This document shows positions 47,275 through 58,214 of a stretch of DNA of 64,000 bases, one piece after another. The notes under the pieces were generated by a model. The model had not been told where the DNA came from and searched no databases. It saw only the letters and a list, made by a program, of their open reading frames with translations. The position numbers were made by a program, and so were the translations under genes. The DNA is from Bolinopsis microptera (taxonomy: Eukaryota; Ctenophora; Tentaculata; Lobata; Bolinopsidae). The first letter of the stretch is position 1; each line of letters begins with the position of its first letter. The DNA is taken from contig NC_087072.1 in the NCBI RefSeq assembly GCF_026151205.1, positions 11,322,169 to 11,386,168 of the forward strand. The letters are read 5' to 3'.

Positions 47275-48294
47275 TCAAAACTTAGTGTCGTTGGTACATT
47301 TCAAGTTTCTCTTATTTTCCTGGCTTTGAGTGGGATTAAATTTCAACAAAGTCCAAGTCCTGAGGCGTTCCATCCTCCAAAAGTAAAGGAATGGGTTTAA
47401 CGCAGAATTTAGCGCCATGAAGAATATCTCAGTAATAGGCCAAATGTAGCTGTACATGAACGGGTTTTTATAAATCTGACTAGGGTAAACATACTGAATA
47501 ATATTACAATCAACAATGTACACCAGGTAGTTGATAAACAGAGGGGTGTTACACATCAGTGACAGAGCTGTAAACAGTGACATTGTCACCGTCACCCGCT
47601 TCCTAGCCGTGTCATCGTCTCTCCCTTCTTGCCTCTTCAGGATATGAGACAAACACACGACGAAACTGATGGTGATCACAATAGGTACCACAGCGATGAA
47701 TATAGAGCTGATAATCTCATCAACAATAGCCCAGTGCTCTCCAAGGTAGTAGTAACAGTACACAGTCCCCCGGGTATACAAATACTTGGTCCCAAAGTAC
47801 CCCGGCATCAGGTTGAAACATGTCTCATGTGCGACCCTGAAGATAACGAACCCCACTATACACACTCCTACTGTCCGTTTAGAGATAGGGACAAAGGGGC
47901 GGACTATGTTATAAGTCCTGGTCACACTCAGCAACAGTACCAGGAAAATGGAAATCTGCTGGATAAAAGTGAAGATAATTGCCCAGCCGACACAGAAAGA
48001 GTGGTGATCGAACCAGACCGGCTCTCTGAGGTTGAATAAAGAGAGTAGGACAGGGAGAGGGAGGAAGCAGGTAAACAGGTCCACACAACATATAGACCGG
48101 TAGAGAAAGGTAGCCAGGTCACATCTCTTCTTGCTGAGGAAGTAGGAGAGGGAGATAATGTTACCGGGGAGTCCCAGCACCAGACACAGCATGAGAGCAG
48201 TCCCCAGCAGTTTATCAAGGTGGGGGTCTGGAGCGTACCATACCTCTGGTGTTACTGTAGTGGTATTCATCTCTAGAGGTGGGGAGTCGGGCAC
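47275..48294 (-). CDS. Intronless rhodopsin-like (class A) G protein-coupled receptor
   Basis: 339 residues in one exon, the usual size for a short class A receptor. The N-terminus is extracellular with an NTT glycosylation site. Seven hydrophobic segments can be seen: TM1 with GLPGN (Asn of TM1), TM2 with SICCVDLFTCFLP, TM3 after the conserved Cys (HSFCVGW) ending in TRTYNIVRPF in place of DRY, TM4, the second extracellular loop with GTVYCYYYLGEHW, TM5 with a Pro (VVPIVITISF), TM6 (TMSLFTALSLMCNTPLFI, lacking the CWxP form), and TM7 ending NPFLYFWR (NPxxY-like). The cytoplasmic tail is short with RMERLRTW as helix 8. The ligand cannot be told; such intronless receptors are numerous in cnidarians. 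The ATG at 48294 is the first of the open frame. Confidence 0.85.
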   Translation of the reverse strand: MPDSPPLEMNTTTVTPEVWYAPDPHLDKLLGTALMLCLVLGLPGNIISLSYFLSKKRCDLATFLYRSICCVDLFTCFLPLPVLLSLFNLREPVWFDHHSFCVGWAIIFTFIQQISIFLVLLLSVTRTYNIVRPFVPISKRTVGVCIVGFVIFRVAHETCFNLMPGYFGTKYLYTRGTVYCYYYLGEHWAIVDEIISSIFIAVVPIVITISFVVCLSHILKRQEGRDDDTARKRVTVTMSLFTALSLMCNTPLFINYLVYIVDCNIIQYVYPSQIYKNPFMYSYIWPITEIFFMALNSALNPFLYFWRMERLRTWTLLKFNPTQSQENKRNLKCTNDTKF

Positions 48295-48340
48295 GGTTAG
48301 TGTGTGGTTACAGGTGGATTAGATTTTAATAAGTTCTTAA

Positions 48341-48438
48341 TTGATTACTGGTGACGAGATGAGAGTCACTACTCGCTGTACTCGCTGTAAACAGTAGTGA
48401 GTGCAAGTGGAGACTCTCATTTCGTCCCCAGTAATCAA
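48341..48438. repeat. Hairpin 47 bp upstream of the GPCR start
   Basis: TTGATTACTGGTGACGAGAT plus GAGAGT at 48341-48366 pairs with 48413-48438 with two mismatches in 26. It lies upstream of the GPCR ATG on the - strand, in the likely promoter or 5' UTR. It could be a small MITE. Confidence 0.7.
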
Positions 48439-48630
48439 TCAGGATCGACCCACTTATAAGAGTCAAGAGAGCGAAGAATAAAAGTATTACTAAGTTAAAT
48501 TGCAAACTAAAAGCAGCACAAAAAATGAATAACACAACAATCCTAGTTAAATTATCCGAAAAAGATACTGTCTGTATTCTGACAGAGGTGTTTAATAACT
48601 GTACGAGTGAAGCTATAAACCTGTTAGACA

Positions 48631-49667
48631 CGATAAGAAAATATCAGTAAGTTAAACTCTGTGTGTTTTACACGAAGGAATACTCATAGGTTCCGAGTAT
48701 AAAACTATATCTTCATTCCGAATAATCTGGAAAGAATTAGAAGCCGTTTAAAGTTTAAGAAAAGTTGGGGAATTCCGAAGAATGGGACTAAATTATAGCT
48801 GTGTATCTATCAACAACTTCAGAAAGAGGGGCTGGTAGACGATGTTACTGAAGCTGGAGGATACGGTAGACTTGAGTTAAACCGCACATTAACAGCATTA
48901 GCATGCCAACTTACCAAGAAACATGAGTATTTGAGGAATGTCCATTTAACAAGTGCTTGAGGGTAAGGTCCGAGTTCAGCGTACTGTTGAAACTCTAACA
49001 AGTTTAATATTGGACAGAACTGACCTGTCACGGAGATATTTACAGACAGTCAAATAGTTAATACAGAAGCAGCTAGATAGCGCTTAGTTTCAAGGGGGCC
49101 CCCTCAACTGTCACCACACTTTGCCACGGTCCAAGGGGGACCCTCCCCCAAAACTGTCACCACACTTAACCAACATGATTTAAAACTCCTATCTAAAATA
49201 CTTCAGAAACGCAAGAAAGTAGGTAAGTAGCAGTTCATAGCTGCAGCTAGTTTAATAATTAGATTAGCTGTTGAAAACAAAGTTATGAAGTTGCAAGGTC
49301 AGGTACAGGAATGTTCAGACTTAGTCTTTAACAAGCCCAACAGGGCAATATACCCATAAAATGAACGTGCACACGAGCGTGTTCCGTAAGAATAAAAAAG
49401 ATCACCAAATAATTAGCTCAGGAAGCCCCAGAAAAGGGCATGTAATAAAAATAATAAAACTATTGTTCGTTTGAAATTTGAGCCGATTCAAAATTAAGAC
49501 TATTTAGTCAGAGAAATATCTTCTGTACGGCAAAAATCTGCATGGTATATAATGTCCAGAGCAAACTGTATAAATCTGTCTAGTCTGTGCTGTTTTACGG
49601 GACAAAAGGACTTCAACCACATAAATACTTCAAAGTTATATTTACTTCAACGTTTCATATATCTACA
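48631..49667. other. No gene seen; short direct repeat
   Basis: At 49092-49170 a ~55-bp unit with CAAGGGGG and AACTGTCACCACACTT is present twice. Short frames (for example 49031-48819 on -) have no family resemblance. Confidence 0.45.
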
Positions 49668-50938
49668 TACCTTAGTTCCCAAAAATTTGTGTGCCATTAT
49701 ATTGAGCACAATTTATTTGAGCCCGAAAAGTTTGGGCAGAAAATTTGAACTCATTTGAGCGACCGAAAATTTGGTCACAAATTCTTCGAAAAATGAACGA
49801 TTTTCCACTAAAATTACAGAACAAGTATATATAATTTGCCTTAGTTCATTATTATTCCTTATTATTCCAGTCATTTTGCTTCCAATTTTAAGCATGTAGG
49901 TGGTAGTCTGAGTTGTTTCACATTATGAAATTTACGATCTGCCCAGTAACTACTAAAAAATACAGTGATGATGGCACAGTACAAAATGATAGATATACAA
50001 TAGTGATATTTAGTCTCTCAATCAGATAGTTTAGTCTAATTACACTCAGCATATCTTATCATACCCCTTTCACATACAATTATGACGCCTCGCCAGATGG
50101 TCGAAAGGTTTGACCAGTGTCCAGTTCTTTGAGAAAATCCTTCTTCCCCACATAGAATCAGTTCGAGCCTCCATCAACAACCCTGAGCAGAAAGCGCTAC
50201 TGATATCAGATGTGTTTCGGGCCCAACACACACAGACACTAAAAGATCTGATGACAGCCAACAACTGTATCCTACAGAAAGTTCCAGCTAATATGACCCA
50301 TCATCTACAGCCCCTGGACATATCTATCAATGGACTGGCTAAGAAATTCATGCGCAATAAGTACGAAGATTGGTACGCGAAAAACATAGTGTGTCAGCTC
50401 AATGGAGGAGTTTCATCAGACAATGTGAAAATTTATACCCGCTTGACAGTGATCCGTGAAGTACACGCTCGTTGGATCAACGAACTTTTTGTATATTTAA
50501 AAGGGAGGCCAGATGACATAAGGAAAGGCTTTGAGAAGTCAGGTATAACTGATGCTTGTAGATCAGACTTTACGGTGGATGATAATCCATTTGCAGATCT
50601 TGTTTAAATCTCTAGCTATCCGTACCTCTAGTCATTTGTTTTATTAGTAGCTGTTAGCTATTCCAGTTATTTCTATTCATTTAAAATATAAGCCTTTTTA
50701 CTTGGTCAAGCCATGAATGACAGATTAGAAAACTAAAATTTCAAATATTATTTCACTTGGATATGAAGAAAAAGCCATCTTTCTATAGATTTCAGGGCCA
50801 CAGGCCAAATGCCAAAAGTTTGGTTAGCAAAAAATTTAGCAGACGGAAAAGATTTATGCAATTAATTTGGTCTGCAAAAAATTTGGGCGAGAGGCCCGCT
50901 CAAATTTTTTGTCGCCCAAATTTTTGGGAATTAAGGTA
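49668..50938 (+). mobile_element. pogo/Tigger-type transposon, 5'-deleted
   Basis: Inverted ends TACCTTAGTTCCCAAAAATT (left) and TACCTTAATTCCCAAAAATT (complement of right), with TA borders at 49668 and 50938. The subterminal parts repeat AAATTTGGGC-type motifs. It carries the C-terminal half of a DDE_1 transposase. Confidence 0.8.
50110..50607 (+). CDS. C-terminal half of a pogo/Tigger-type (DDE_1) transposase
   Basis: 165 codons to a TAA at 50605. They include KALLISDVFRAQHT, which corresponds to the second catalytic Asp region (LLxDxxxAH), then NNCILQKVPANMTHHLQPLD, the third acidic position of the DDE/D core, and the ISINGLAKKFMRNKYEDWY tail. The N-terminal helix-turn-helix domains and first catalytic Asp are absent, so it is a broken copy. 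The frame is otherwise clean and its end (DDNPFADLV) matches the more decayed copy at 41880. Confidence 0.8.
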   Translation: MTSVQFFEKILLPHIESVRASINNPEQKALLISDVFRAQHTQTLKDLMTANNCILQKVPANMTHHLQPLDISINGLAKKFMRNKYEDWYAKNIVCQLNGGVSSDNVKIYTRLTVIREVHARWINELFVYLKGRPDDIRKGFEKSGITDACRSDFTVDDNPFADLV

Positions 50939-53900
50939 TATCTGTATTATAAATCAGAATACTGAATCAGTATTACTGATCTGTATGTTTCCTTTCCCTG
51001 ACTAAGAGCTCAAGATTTGTCCTGAGCAGTCTGTTCATTTCTGAGATGCTAGAAAATCCAATCTGAATATTGGTCTTATGACAGACATGACAGTCACGTA
51101 AAACACATACGACGGTAGCCATGCAATAAACATAGTGGTGGAACTCTGACAATGAGAAAAGGAGACTAGTACCCACATACAAGCTATGTCCCTTATTAAT
51201 CATTTGTGCAAATTACTATCTTAATGCAGTTGAAGGAGAAAACTCACGAACCAAACCTTTAACTGGTGATAGTTTACGTAACAAGGGGAATGTTTTATAA
51301 ATCAAAATGCAACATTGATTACAATTAAATGTATCGTCCTCAAACAAGCACAATTTATCCGCTTACTATACCCCAAGCAGGATATCACCTTCATTAAGCA
51401 GTAACGTTATATTCGATGATGACCATGATTTTATCCGTTAATCTTTAGTCGCAGTGTGTGTAGATCCTTCATAAGAGTCGCTCCCAACTGTCAAATAATT
51501 TAGGAACAAAGCAAAAGAGAATGGCAAATGTTGCGACATAATTACGTTGTATAGAGACAATCAACGAATGGGACGTAGGAAACTTTAATAGTTTAATACA
51601 GTATTTGTTGGCAAGCGTCAGAAACAAGGAGTATATTTAAAGAGTAAATAAGGAGTGGAAATAGTAATGATTTGAGACATAAGTTATGCCATAATATGGA
51701 CACTGACACTCTGAGAGCTGATGAAAAGAATATTACGACAGCGACTAATCTAAAAACAGTATAAACCGATTGCTCGGAAGACTGGTGGTTGCTGACAAAA
51801 AGTGGAAACATTTGTTGCAGTCACGTGATCTATGAGTCGTATCGGAAGATAGCTGCTAATTGTTGGGCGAATCCTAAATGAATTGCTTTTTCGCATGGAA
51901 GCTCGAAGCCGGTTGGTTTATACAAAACATTGGAAATGGTCGTGCCATCGAAATCTGACGTGCCAAATTTCACAAGCAGGCGGTTTAATGAAACAAGAAA
52001 TGACCAATTCGTAATCAAGCTCTCACGTCCAATATTTAATCCATTTCAAAGGTCTGGGACCTGGGTTTTAAGAGTAAGAGATGGCCTTGTGATGTCTCAG
52101 TACTCTCAAAATCCAATCAACGGTTAAAATATGCACTATTGCAATATTCCGCGGAAAGTAAGGTCCCCCTACAACGCAGTATCACTTGAAGTAGTTCAAT
52201 ATCTTAAACTCAGTATCGTATAAGTACATATATAACACATCCAACATCAATTTGCTTCTTAGTGGCTCTTTGGCTTACCCCACCTCAGAATGTAGTTCTG
52301 ACGAACTGTCATTTCTACGTCACTTGGCAGGAGACAAGTATTAGAGTAGTGCTCATTTACCGGGCTCAATTACAGGATGACTGGGCATTTAAAGACACGT
52401 ACCAACGGACTTCTTGTCAATCTACAAAACAAAATGGACATGAAAATCCTTTCAAATAAAGCGGTGGGAAAGAAGGTCATGTTCCTACCAGTCTGCGCAC
52501 TGTAATAAACAAATTTTTAAAATAACCCTCGACTTACGAGGTCTCTTACAGAACAGCCAAATTCACAGTAAATATAGCCGAACAGAAAGTCGAGGTTTAC
52601 AGTGCAATTTCAAGTCCTGGGCACACTGTGCACAGCTGAGTATGAATAATAAGCCTGGAGACTGGGAGCCAGCTGAACGCTTTTAGCAGCTGATAACTAT
52701 AAATACACAACTACACAGCTACTGTAGGTCGAGAGGTTCCAACAAAGACCATGTCAACTTCCATGTCTTTTATCAACGTAAGTTTTATACTGGATAATTA
52801 ATAATTATATGACATTATCTTATCAAGTACTCCAGTGTCCACATATTTGGGGGAAGTGAGTCTTCTCGAGAATGTACGTCACAAATAACTGACTTATGCT
52901 AATTTAAAAAACTGCAACAACCAACGACAAGAAGATTAAATTTCGCACAATTTACAAATTACAATATAATTATATGTTTTTGTATGCTTGATATAGCAGG
53001 TCAGGAGCTACAATATAAACAGAACAATCGGCTTGTCGAGTATTGTTTTATTCAAGGCTAAATCATAGGACTACAGATATCATGTACCATGGCCATGGAG
53101 AGTCGAGGTAGGAATTCAGATATACATACCATTGAGATTGGAGAGCGATATTATTATTCCACTGCTTACCTTGCGTCGTGATTATTCGATAAAGGCATAA
53201 TCAATAATGGCCAATGGGGTAATGAAGATTATTGTTACCTCTTAAACTAATAGATACGACTAACCATTGTTCTGGTTGCATTACATAATTATTAAATATG
53301 ATTTACATATAATATCACAATTGTTCACCAATTCTCCGATTTCGAGGGATAATAAAACCCGTAACCAACGGTTATGAAGAATAAAAGTAGTTAATAATGT
53401 CTTTGCAAAGATATTTGTGGAATAGGGAGGGATAGAGGGATTAAATACCCTAATAATTAAATGACTAGTACTCAAGAGCTGCACTATTCACAAAATGCTG
53501 CACTATTCACAATACACTACAGGTACCACTACCTCCGAATAATGCAGCCCTTTTGGGATCGTTCACAAGTGTTTGGGACACTTCACTCCTTCTGTGGCAA
53601 ATGATCTCTATTTAATAAGACTTGTTAACAGTCATTACACATTAATGGACTATTCAGTAGATCACTAGCTTAATAAAATAAAAGGCAAAATAGAGGCCAG
53701 AGTCGTATCATATTTACGTAGGTAACTAACCACAGGAACACGCGATAGCACGTGTCACCCCGATAGAAGGATACCTGATCAATAAATATCTGACTGTATT
53801 AACAAGTGAAAGGCTTAACCTCCTGTATGTCATCATATTGAGGGTTTAATTTGTCAGAATATGGTAATAATATGTTGTTATAATCATGTATTATACTGGT

Positions 53901-53987
53901 TGTAAACAGTATTGCAGGTAGCTGAAACATGTGTTCCAATTATACAGGTCTTAGACAATACTGCCATCAGAAGGATTCAATAAACAT
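50939..53987. other. No gene seen
   Basis: About 3 kb of AT-rich sequence. I searched both strands for the missing HDAC6 catalytic motifs and did not see them. Frames of 60-82 codons have no recognisable family. Confidence 0.45.
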
Positions 53988-54175
53988 CTTAAGATTAGAG
54001 ATATGGTAGGTAATTTTGAAATTTTTCAAAAGACCCACCCACCCCCTTCGCGGTACTAACTGTTTTTTCGGATAATAATTAAGACACCCACCCCTTTTGC
54101 CGAGCCTAATTTGGATGTGTTTCAGTCCTAAAAACGTGAACGTTTTTTCTTAAGATTAGAGATATGGTAGGTAAT
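53988..54175. repeat. 27-bp direct repeats flanking a 134-bp insert
   Basis: CTTAAGATTAGAGATATGGT plus AGGTAAT occurs exactly at 53988-54014 and 54149-54175. The insert between contains GGTACTAACTGTT and CACCC runs also seen in the MITE at 19791-20152. Confidence 0.75.
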
Positions 54176-54377
54176 AAATTATTGTGACTTTAACGCAACA
54201 TCTGACTTGGAAGAATTCACCAGGAGTATTGGATGTGTCGTTGCAACAACTCAAATAATTGATCAAAATCGGCATTGAGCTAAGGTTTTTAAAAAACATA
54301 TTTGATAGATTTACAGATCTTGACAAAAATGTTCAGAAAAAATCATGTTCGCGGGAAGCGAAAATCCGATCAGTTTT

Positions 54378-54505
54378 TCAGACCCACCATTTGGGTTGCC
54401 AGACCCATTCTATTAGAGTGAAGACCCACCATTCTGGTTGCCATACCCACTTTTCTAAGGTGAAGACCCACCATTCTGATTGCCAGACCCACTATTTAAC
54501 AGGGG
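54378..54505. repeat. ~39-54-bp minisatellite (GACCCACCATTCTG...)
   Basis: Three degenerate copies of GTGAAGACCCACCATTCTG followed by GTTGCCAGACCCA. Any coding frame here is repeat-derived. Confidence 0.65.
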
Positions 54506-54845
54506 CTCATAATGCGCAAAATTTGGCCGCTGTCGAGTGGGTCTGCCTAAAATTCACAGATCTAGCTATGGGTCTGAGACATATGTTTTAAAAAAACCTT
54601 ACATTGAGCTACTACCGACAGCTTCATACAGACATTTTGCAAAAATCTAGCGACTATGGTAATTGCTGCTTCGATAAGAATGTCGATTTAAAAGTTGACA
54701 TTACAAGAGTGAGAAAGAATCGGTCATTCGAAACTAATATTTTCAGTTCAGTAATTACACTTTTCAATACGTTTGTACTCGCTTATCAGTTACTTATCAT
54801 TACGTTGATAAGACTTGCTTGTTTAACCGGTGCCGTGGTTGTGTG

Positions 54846-55742
54846 ATGTATAAATCGGATAAATACGTGGCTTATAAGCTTGATGAAGTGAAAGATGATG
54901 CAGCTGAATGGATCCGGAAAACTCTTGGGCTTGCTAAAGTAGATCATGTTAACGCGTGTGCAGCTCAGAGTTTCAGTGGTAAAAGAGAAATCTCCAGGGA
55001 AGTCATGGCTCAGAGTCTTAACGCTGCGTTAAAAGTTATGTATAGACAGTCGTTGTACATTAATCAGCTAGAGAAATATAATCAGAAATTGCACTCCGAT
55101 GTAATTGACAGTCAGGGAACAGTAGTTGTATTGCAGAAAGAGCTGCTAGCTGCCAAAGACAAGCAGCTTGATGACTTGAAATCTGTGGTTGTAGCATCAG
55201 TCGAGGATACTGTGAAATCAGAGTTGAAGACATACAGCGCCGCAGTACAGGCATCAAAAACCTCAGCAGCAGGTCCTTTGTTGGATTCGGATAGAAACAT
55301 TTTGAAGAATGTCATCAAGGATGTTGTGGCAGAAGGAGACCGAAGTCGGAATCTGATGTTATTTGGTATTAAAGAAGAGAAAGGTGAGCTGTTATGCGAC
55401 AAGGTCGCTCAAGTGTTGTTGGAACTTGGCGAAAAGCCAAAAATAGAAGCTAGCAGAATTGGTTTGAATAAACCCAAGGATAAGAAACAAGTGGCTGACA
55501 GACCTGTTAAGGTGACTTTGACGAGCACCACAATCGTGCAGCAGATTTTGACTAGAGCAAGGCATCTCCGTAGCTCAGAACTTTTCAGTAAAGTCTTTAT
55601 CAGTCCAGATAGGTCTCCAGAGGAACGTGCCGAACAGCAAAAGCTTGTTTTAGAACTCAAGAAGAGATCAAACGACGAGCCAGATAAGAGACACTACATA
55701 AAAGGAGGCAAAGTGTGTAGTGTGGACAAAATTGTTGTTTGA
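54846..55742 (+). CDS. LINE ORF1 protein (coiled coil plus RNA-binding domain)
   Basis: 298 residues from the ATG at 54846 (MYKSDKYVAYKLDEVKDD). A helical, coiled-coil-like middle (NQLEKYNQKLHSDVIDSQ then LLAAKDKQLDDLKSVV) is followed by an RRM-like region typical of non-LTR ORF1: SRNLMLFGIKEEKGE, ASRIGLNKP, RPVKVTLTSTTIVQQIL, KVFISPDRSPEERAEQ and a final RHYIKGGKV. It would bind the element's RNA as a chaperone. The frame is intact, suggesting a young copy. A frame extended upstream to 54819 uses a non-ATG start and was not chosen. Confidence 0.8.
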   Translation: MYKSDKYVAYKLDEVKDDAAEWIRKTLGLAKVDHVNACAAQSFSGKREISREVMAQSLNAALKVMYRQSLYINQLEKYNQKLHSDVIDSQGTVVVLQKELLAAKDKQLDDLKSVVVASVEDTVKSELKTYSAAVQASKTSAAGPLLDSDRNILKNVIKDVVAEGDRSRNLMLFGIKEEKGELLCDKVAQVLLELGEKPKIEASRIGLNKPKDKKQVADRPVKVTLTSTTIVQQILTRARHLRSSELFSKVFISPDRSPEERAEQQKLVLELKKRSNDEPDKRHYIKGGKVCSVDKIVV

Positions 55743-56072
55743 AATGTGTTAAGACAGAGTTTTGCTTGGATTTATGGATTCCTGGTTGGCTAAGATTTTA
55801 ATTTTTTTTGATAAGCTTCTAAATCATATTCGTCTTTCAACACAAGACTGTCAGTCTTCTAGAATTTTGTTTTGATTTGTGTATTAAGCTGATGTATTTA
55901 ATCTTACTTCCAGGTCCATAATTTCGTGTGGAGTATATTTTTAGAGTTATTTAGGTTTTATATTAGCAGATTTAGGAATATAATTATTGTATATTATTGT
56001 ATGTATAAATTCTTGAGTAAACATTAACCAGTAAACAAAGCTGGTTCCCAAACAAACAAACAAACAAACAAA
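54846..56072 (+). mobile_element. LINE copy with ORF1 and 3' tail, no ORF2
   Basis: ORF1 (54846-55742) is followed by only about 300 bp of non-coding sequence and an (AAAC)n tail at about 56050-56072, the kind of 3' microsatellite that ends CR1/L2-type elements. ORF2 is completely missing. The 5' end is uncertain; a short open region from 54604 may be 5' UTR. Confidence 0.65.
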
Positions 56073-56941
56073 TATCGCGATCGGCCATTGGAAAGTTTCA
56101 GCGATAAATGGTTAATAACGAAAACATTTCAACCTAATTAATGACATTTTTATGGACTACAGCACATTAAGATAAAGTAAGTATCATGTTATACTACAAT
56201 GCAAAGACAATTATAACTCGATGCCCAAATTAAATTATAATCATCACAAAGAACCGGTGCACAAGAGGACCTTGGAGCATTATGATGGACTTTTCTTCTG
56301 AAGTTTTGGTACCTGAAGACCATTAAACAATTTTAAACCTTACTTCCCATAATCCATTAATTAATTCTAATAACCTAATGCTACTACTACTTCCCATTAT
56401 TATCAGAACATGTGATTGAGACCTTCATCCTCCAATTGAGCAGTTAATTGTCCATGGTTAAGATATGGATGTATCCTTTATCCAATGAACCGAATTTCTT
56501 CAATTGATACTGCCATTTTCAGTGTGATAGTTGAAAATTGTTATACCTCAAATCAAACAAATACAGTGCATGAGGCTAACATTGTGAAATGCGATTAAAA
56601 TCTTCATGAAGTAGCAGTGAGATGCGAACAGCAATAACTACAACGGGTTTACGACGGGTACCACGTGTTTTAGACAAGTATCACGTGTTCTTGTAGTCAA
56701 TAACTATAACGTGTTCTAGACGACTCACGTGAAAATATGACATATAATAGACTCAAATCCATTAAGTTTGACCCTTAGTTTTAAACCTTTTAAGGCGATT
56801 CATCAGCAAAGATAATTACTAAGGAAATCATTGTACCGGTACCGCTTTCTCAGAAATAATAGCTGGACAACAAAATGATGGGTTCAATCTTTGTGACTGC
56901 AATTCTAGACTGTCAAATCAGCGATACTTATAATATTATAT

Positions 56942-57552
56942 CAGGGACGTAGCCAGGATTTTTCTTTGAGGGGGGCTGTCGGCGAGCGAAGCGAGCCGAC
57001 GCGTCCAATCAAGCTGCGCAGCGAGCGAAGCAAGCAAGCTGTGGTAGGGGTCTGGGGGCGCAGCCCCCAGCGGGGTCCAGGGGCGGAGCCCCTTGGCGGG
57101 GGCTAGGGGGGCGCAGCCCCCCGGAAATTTTTTGCGAAACAGGGTGTTTTAGACGACATTTGGCATTAAAGAAATTTGTAGGACAGCAATAAACTGGGAT
57201 TGAAAAGAATCAAGTACTCACGTAAATTTGGTAACTTCACAACAGCAATCTACATTCTCCAATCAGAATTTACGACTTACTCAGGCCTCATCGTCTTAAG
57301 ATTTTTACATTTCCTACGGTCTAGGGGACACTATTGACTATAATTATAGAAGTCTTCTAGAATGTTTGCTTGGATTTAATGACATATATTTACTAATCCA
57401 CAGTTCAAATCTTCGACTGACTGCAGTCATAAACACAGCCCAGTTACCAGGCGACCATGGGGACTAGGGGGCTTATCTTTTTTCTGGGGTTCGATTTTTT
57501 CCGGGGGGGGCTGCCGCCCCCCTAGCCCCCCCCCCCCCTGGCTACGTGCCTG
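56942..57552. mobile_element. hAT-like MITE with 8-bp target duplication
   Basis: Inverted ends CAGGGACGTAGCCAGG and (complement) CAGGCACGTAGCCAGG. TATTATAT is duplicated exactly at 56934-56941 and 57553-57560. The interior is GC-rich near the left end with GGGGCGCAGCCCCC palindromes and GAGCGAAGCGAGC repeats, and has G/C runs at the right. No transposase. The 8-bp duplication fits the hAT superfamily. Confidence 0.85.
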
Positions 57553-57560
57553 TATTATAT

Positions 57561-58214
57561 ATGTTATATATAATAAATAATAATGTTGATCAGCACCATG
57601 CCAGACGCTATGTTGTAGTACTAAAGGATTAAACTTAAACTAAGACAACACATTAATATTGCACTTCTTTATCCAGTCTCCAGACAGCTAGCACACTGAT
57701 TTTAGTCTTTTGATAGTCTTTGAAACTTTGATGTTACAATGCAATGCTATGCTGAACATTCACTATTATGATTTGAAAATAAATATAAAGATATAATATT
57801 GAGGAAAGTCAATAATATGTACTGGATTAAATAGAGCGGCAAGTAAACGCCCAGACAGCAAATAAACATCGCTCATTTCCTCCTGTTATTTACTACTCGG
57901 AATTAGAATCATCATTTACCGTTAAATAGTTGTTGAATATTCTACTCACCAGACAAGCGGGCTTACCAAAATTAAGATATCATTAAGAGATCAAGGATGC
58001 TAAAATCCGAGAGACTGGATACAAAAGGTTGGAGATCGCACAAATTCATCATACCATTAAAAATTCATAGATTGGTACACGAATAATAAGGATATTCATG
58101 CAATGTTATGAAAGGATGTGTGATTACTCTACACTAGTCCGCAGCTCACAAGCCACACTCCACACTCCACAGCTATACTCTTATCAATATCATTAAGTAA
58201 TTAGCAAAGCACCG
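57561..58214. other. No gene seen
   Basis: AT-rich, no coding signal; a small CACACTCCACACTCCACAG repeat lies just before the satellite. Confidence 0.5.

Noticed and set aside
47629-48218. Other frames overlapping the GPCR
   Set aside because: Shadow frames of a clear seven-helix receptor with no domain support.
48326-48631. 101-codon hydrophobic frame upstream of the GPCR as a second receptor
   Set aside because: Only one or two membrane-like stretches, overlaps the hairpin at 48341, and lacks receptor motifs.
55060-55660. Frames on the - strand
   Set aside because: Antisense shadows of the LINE ORF1.
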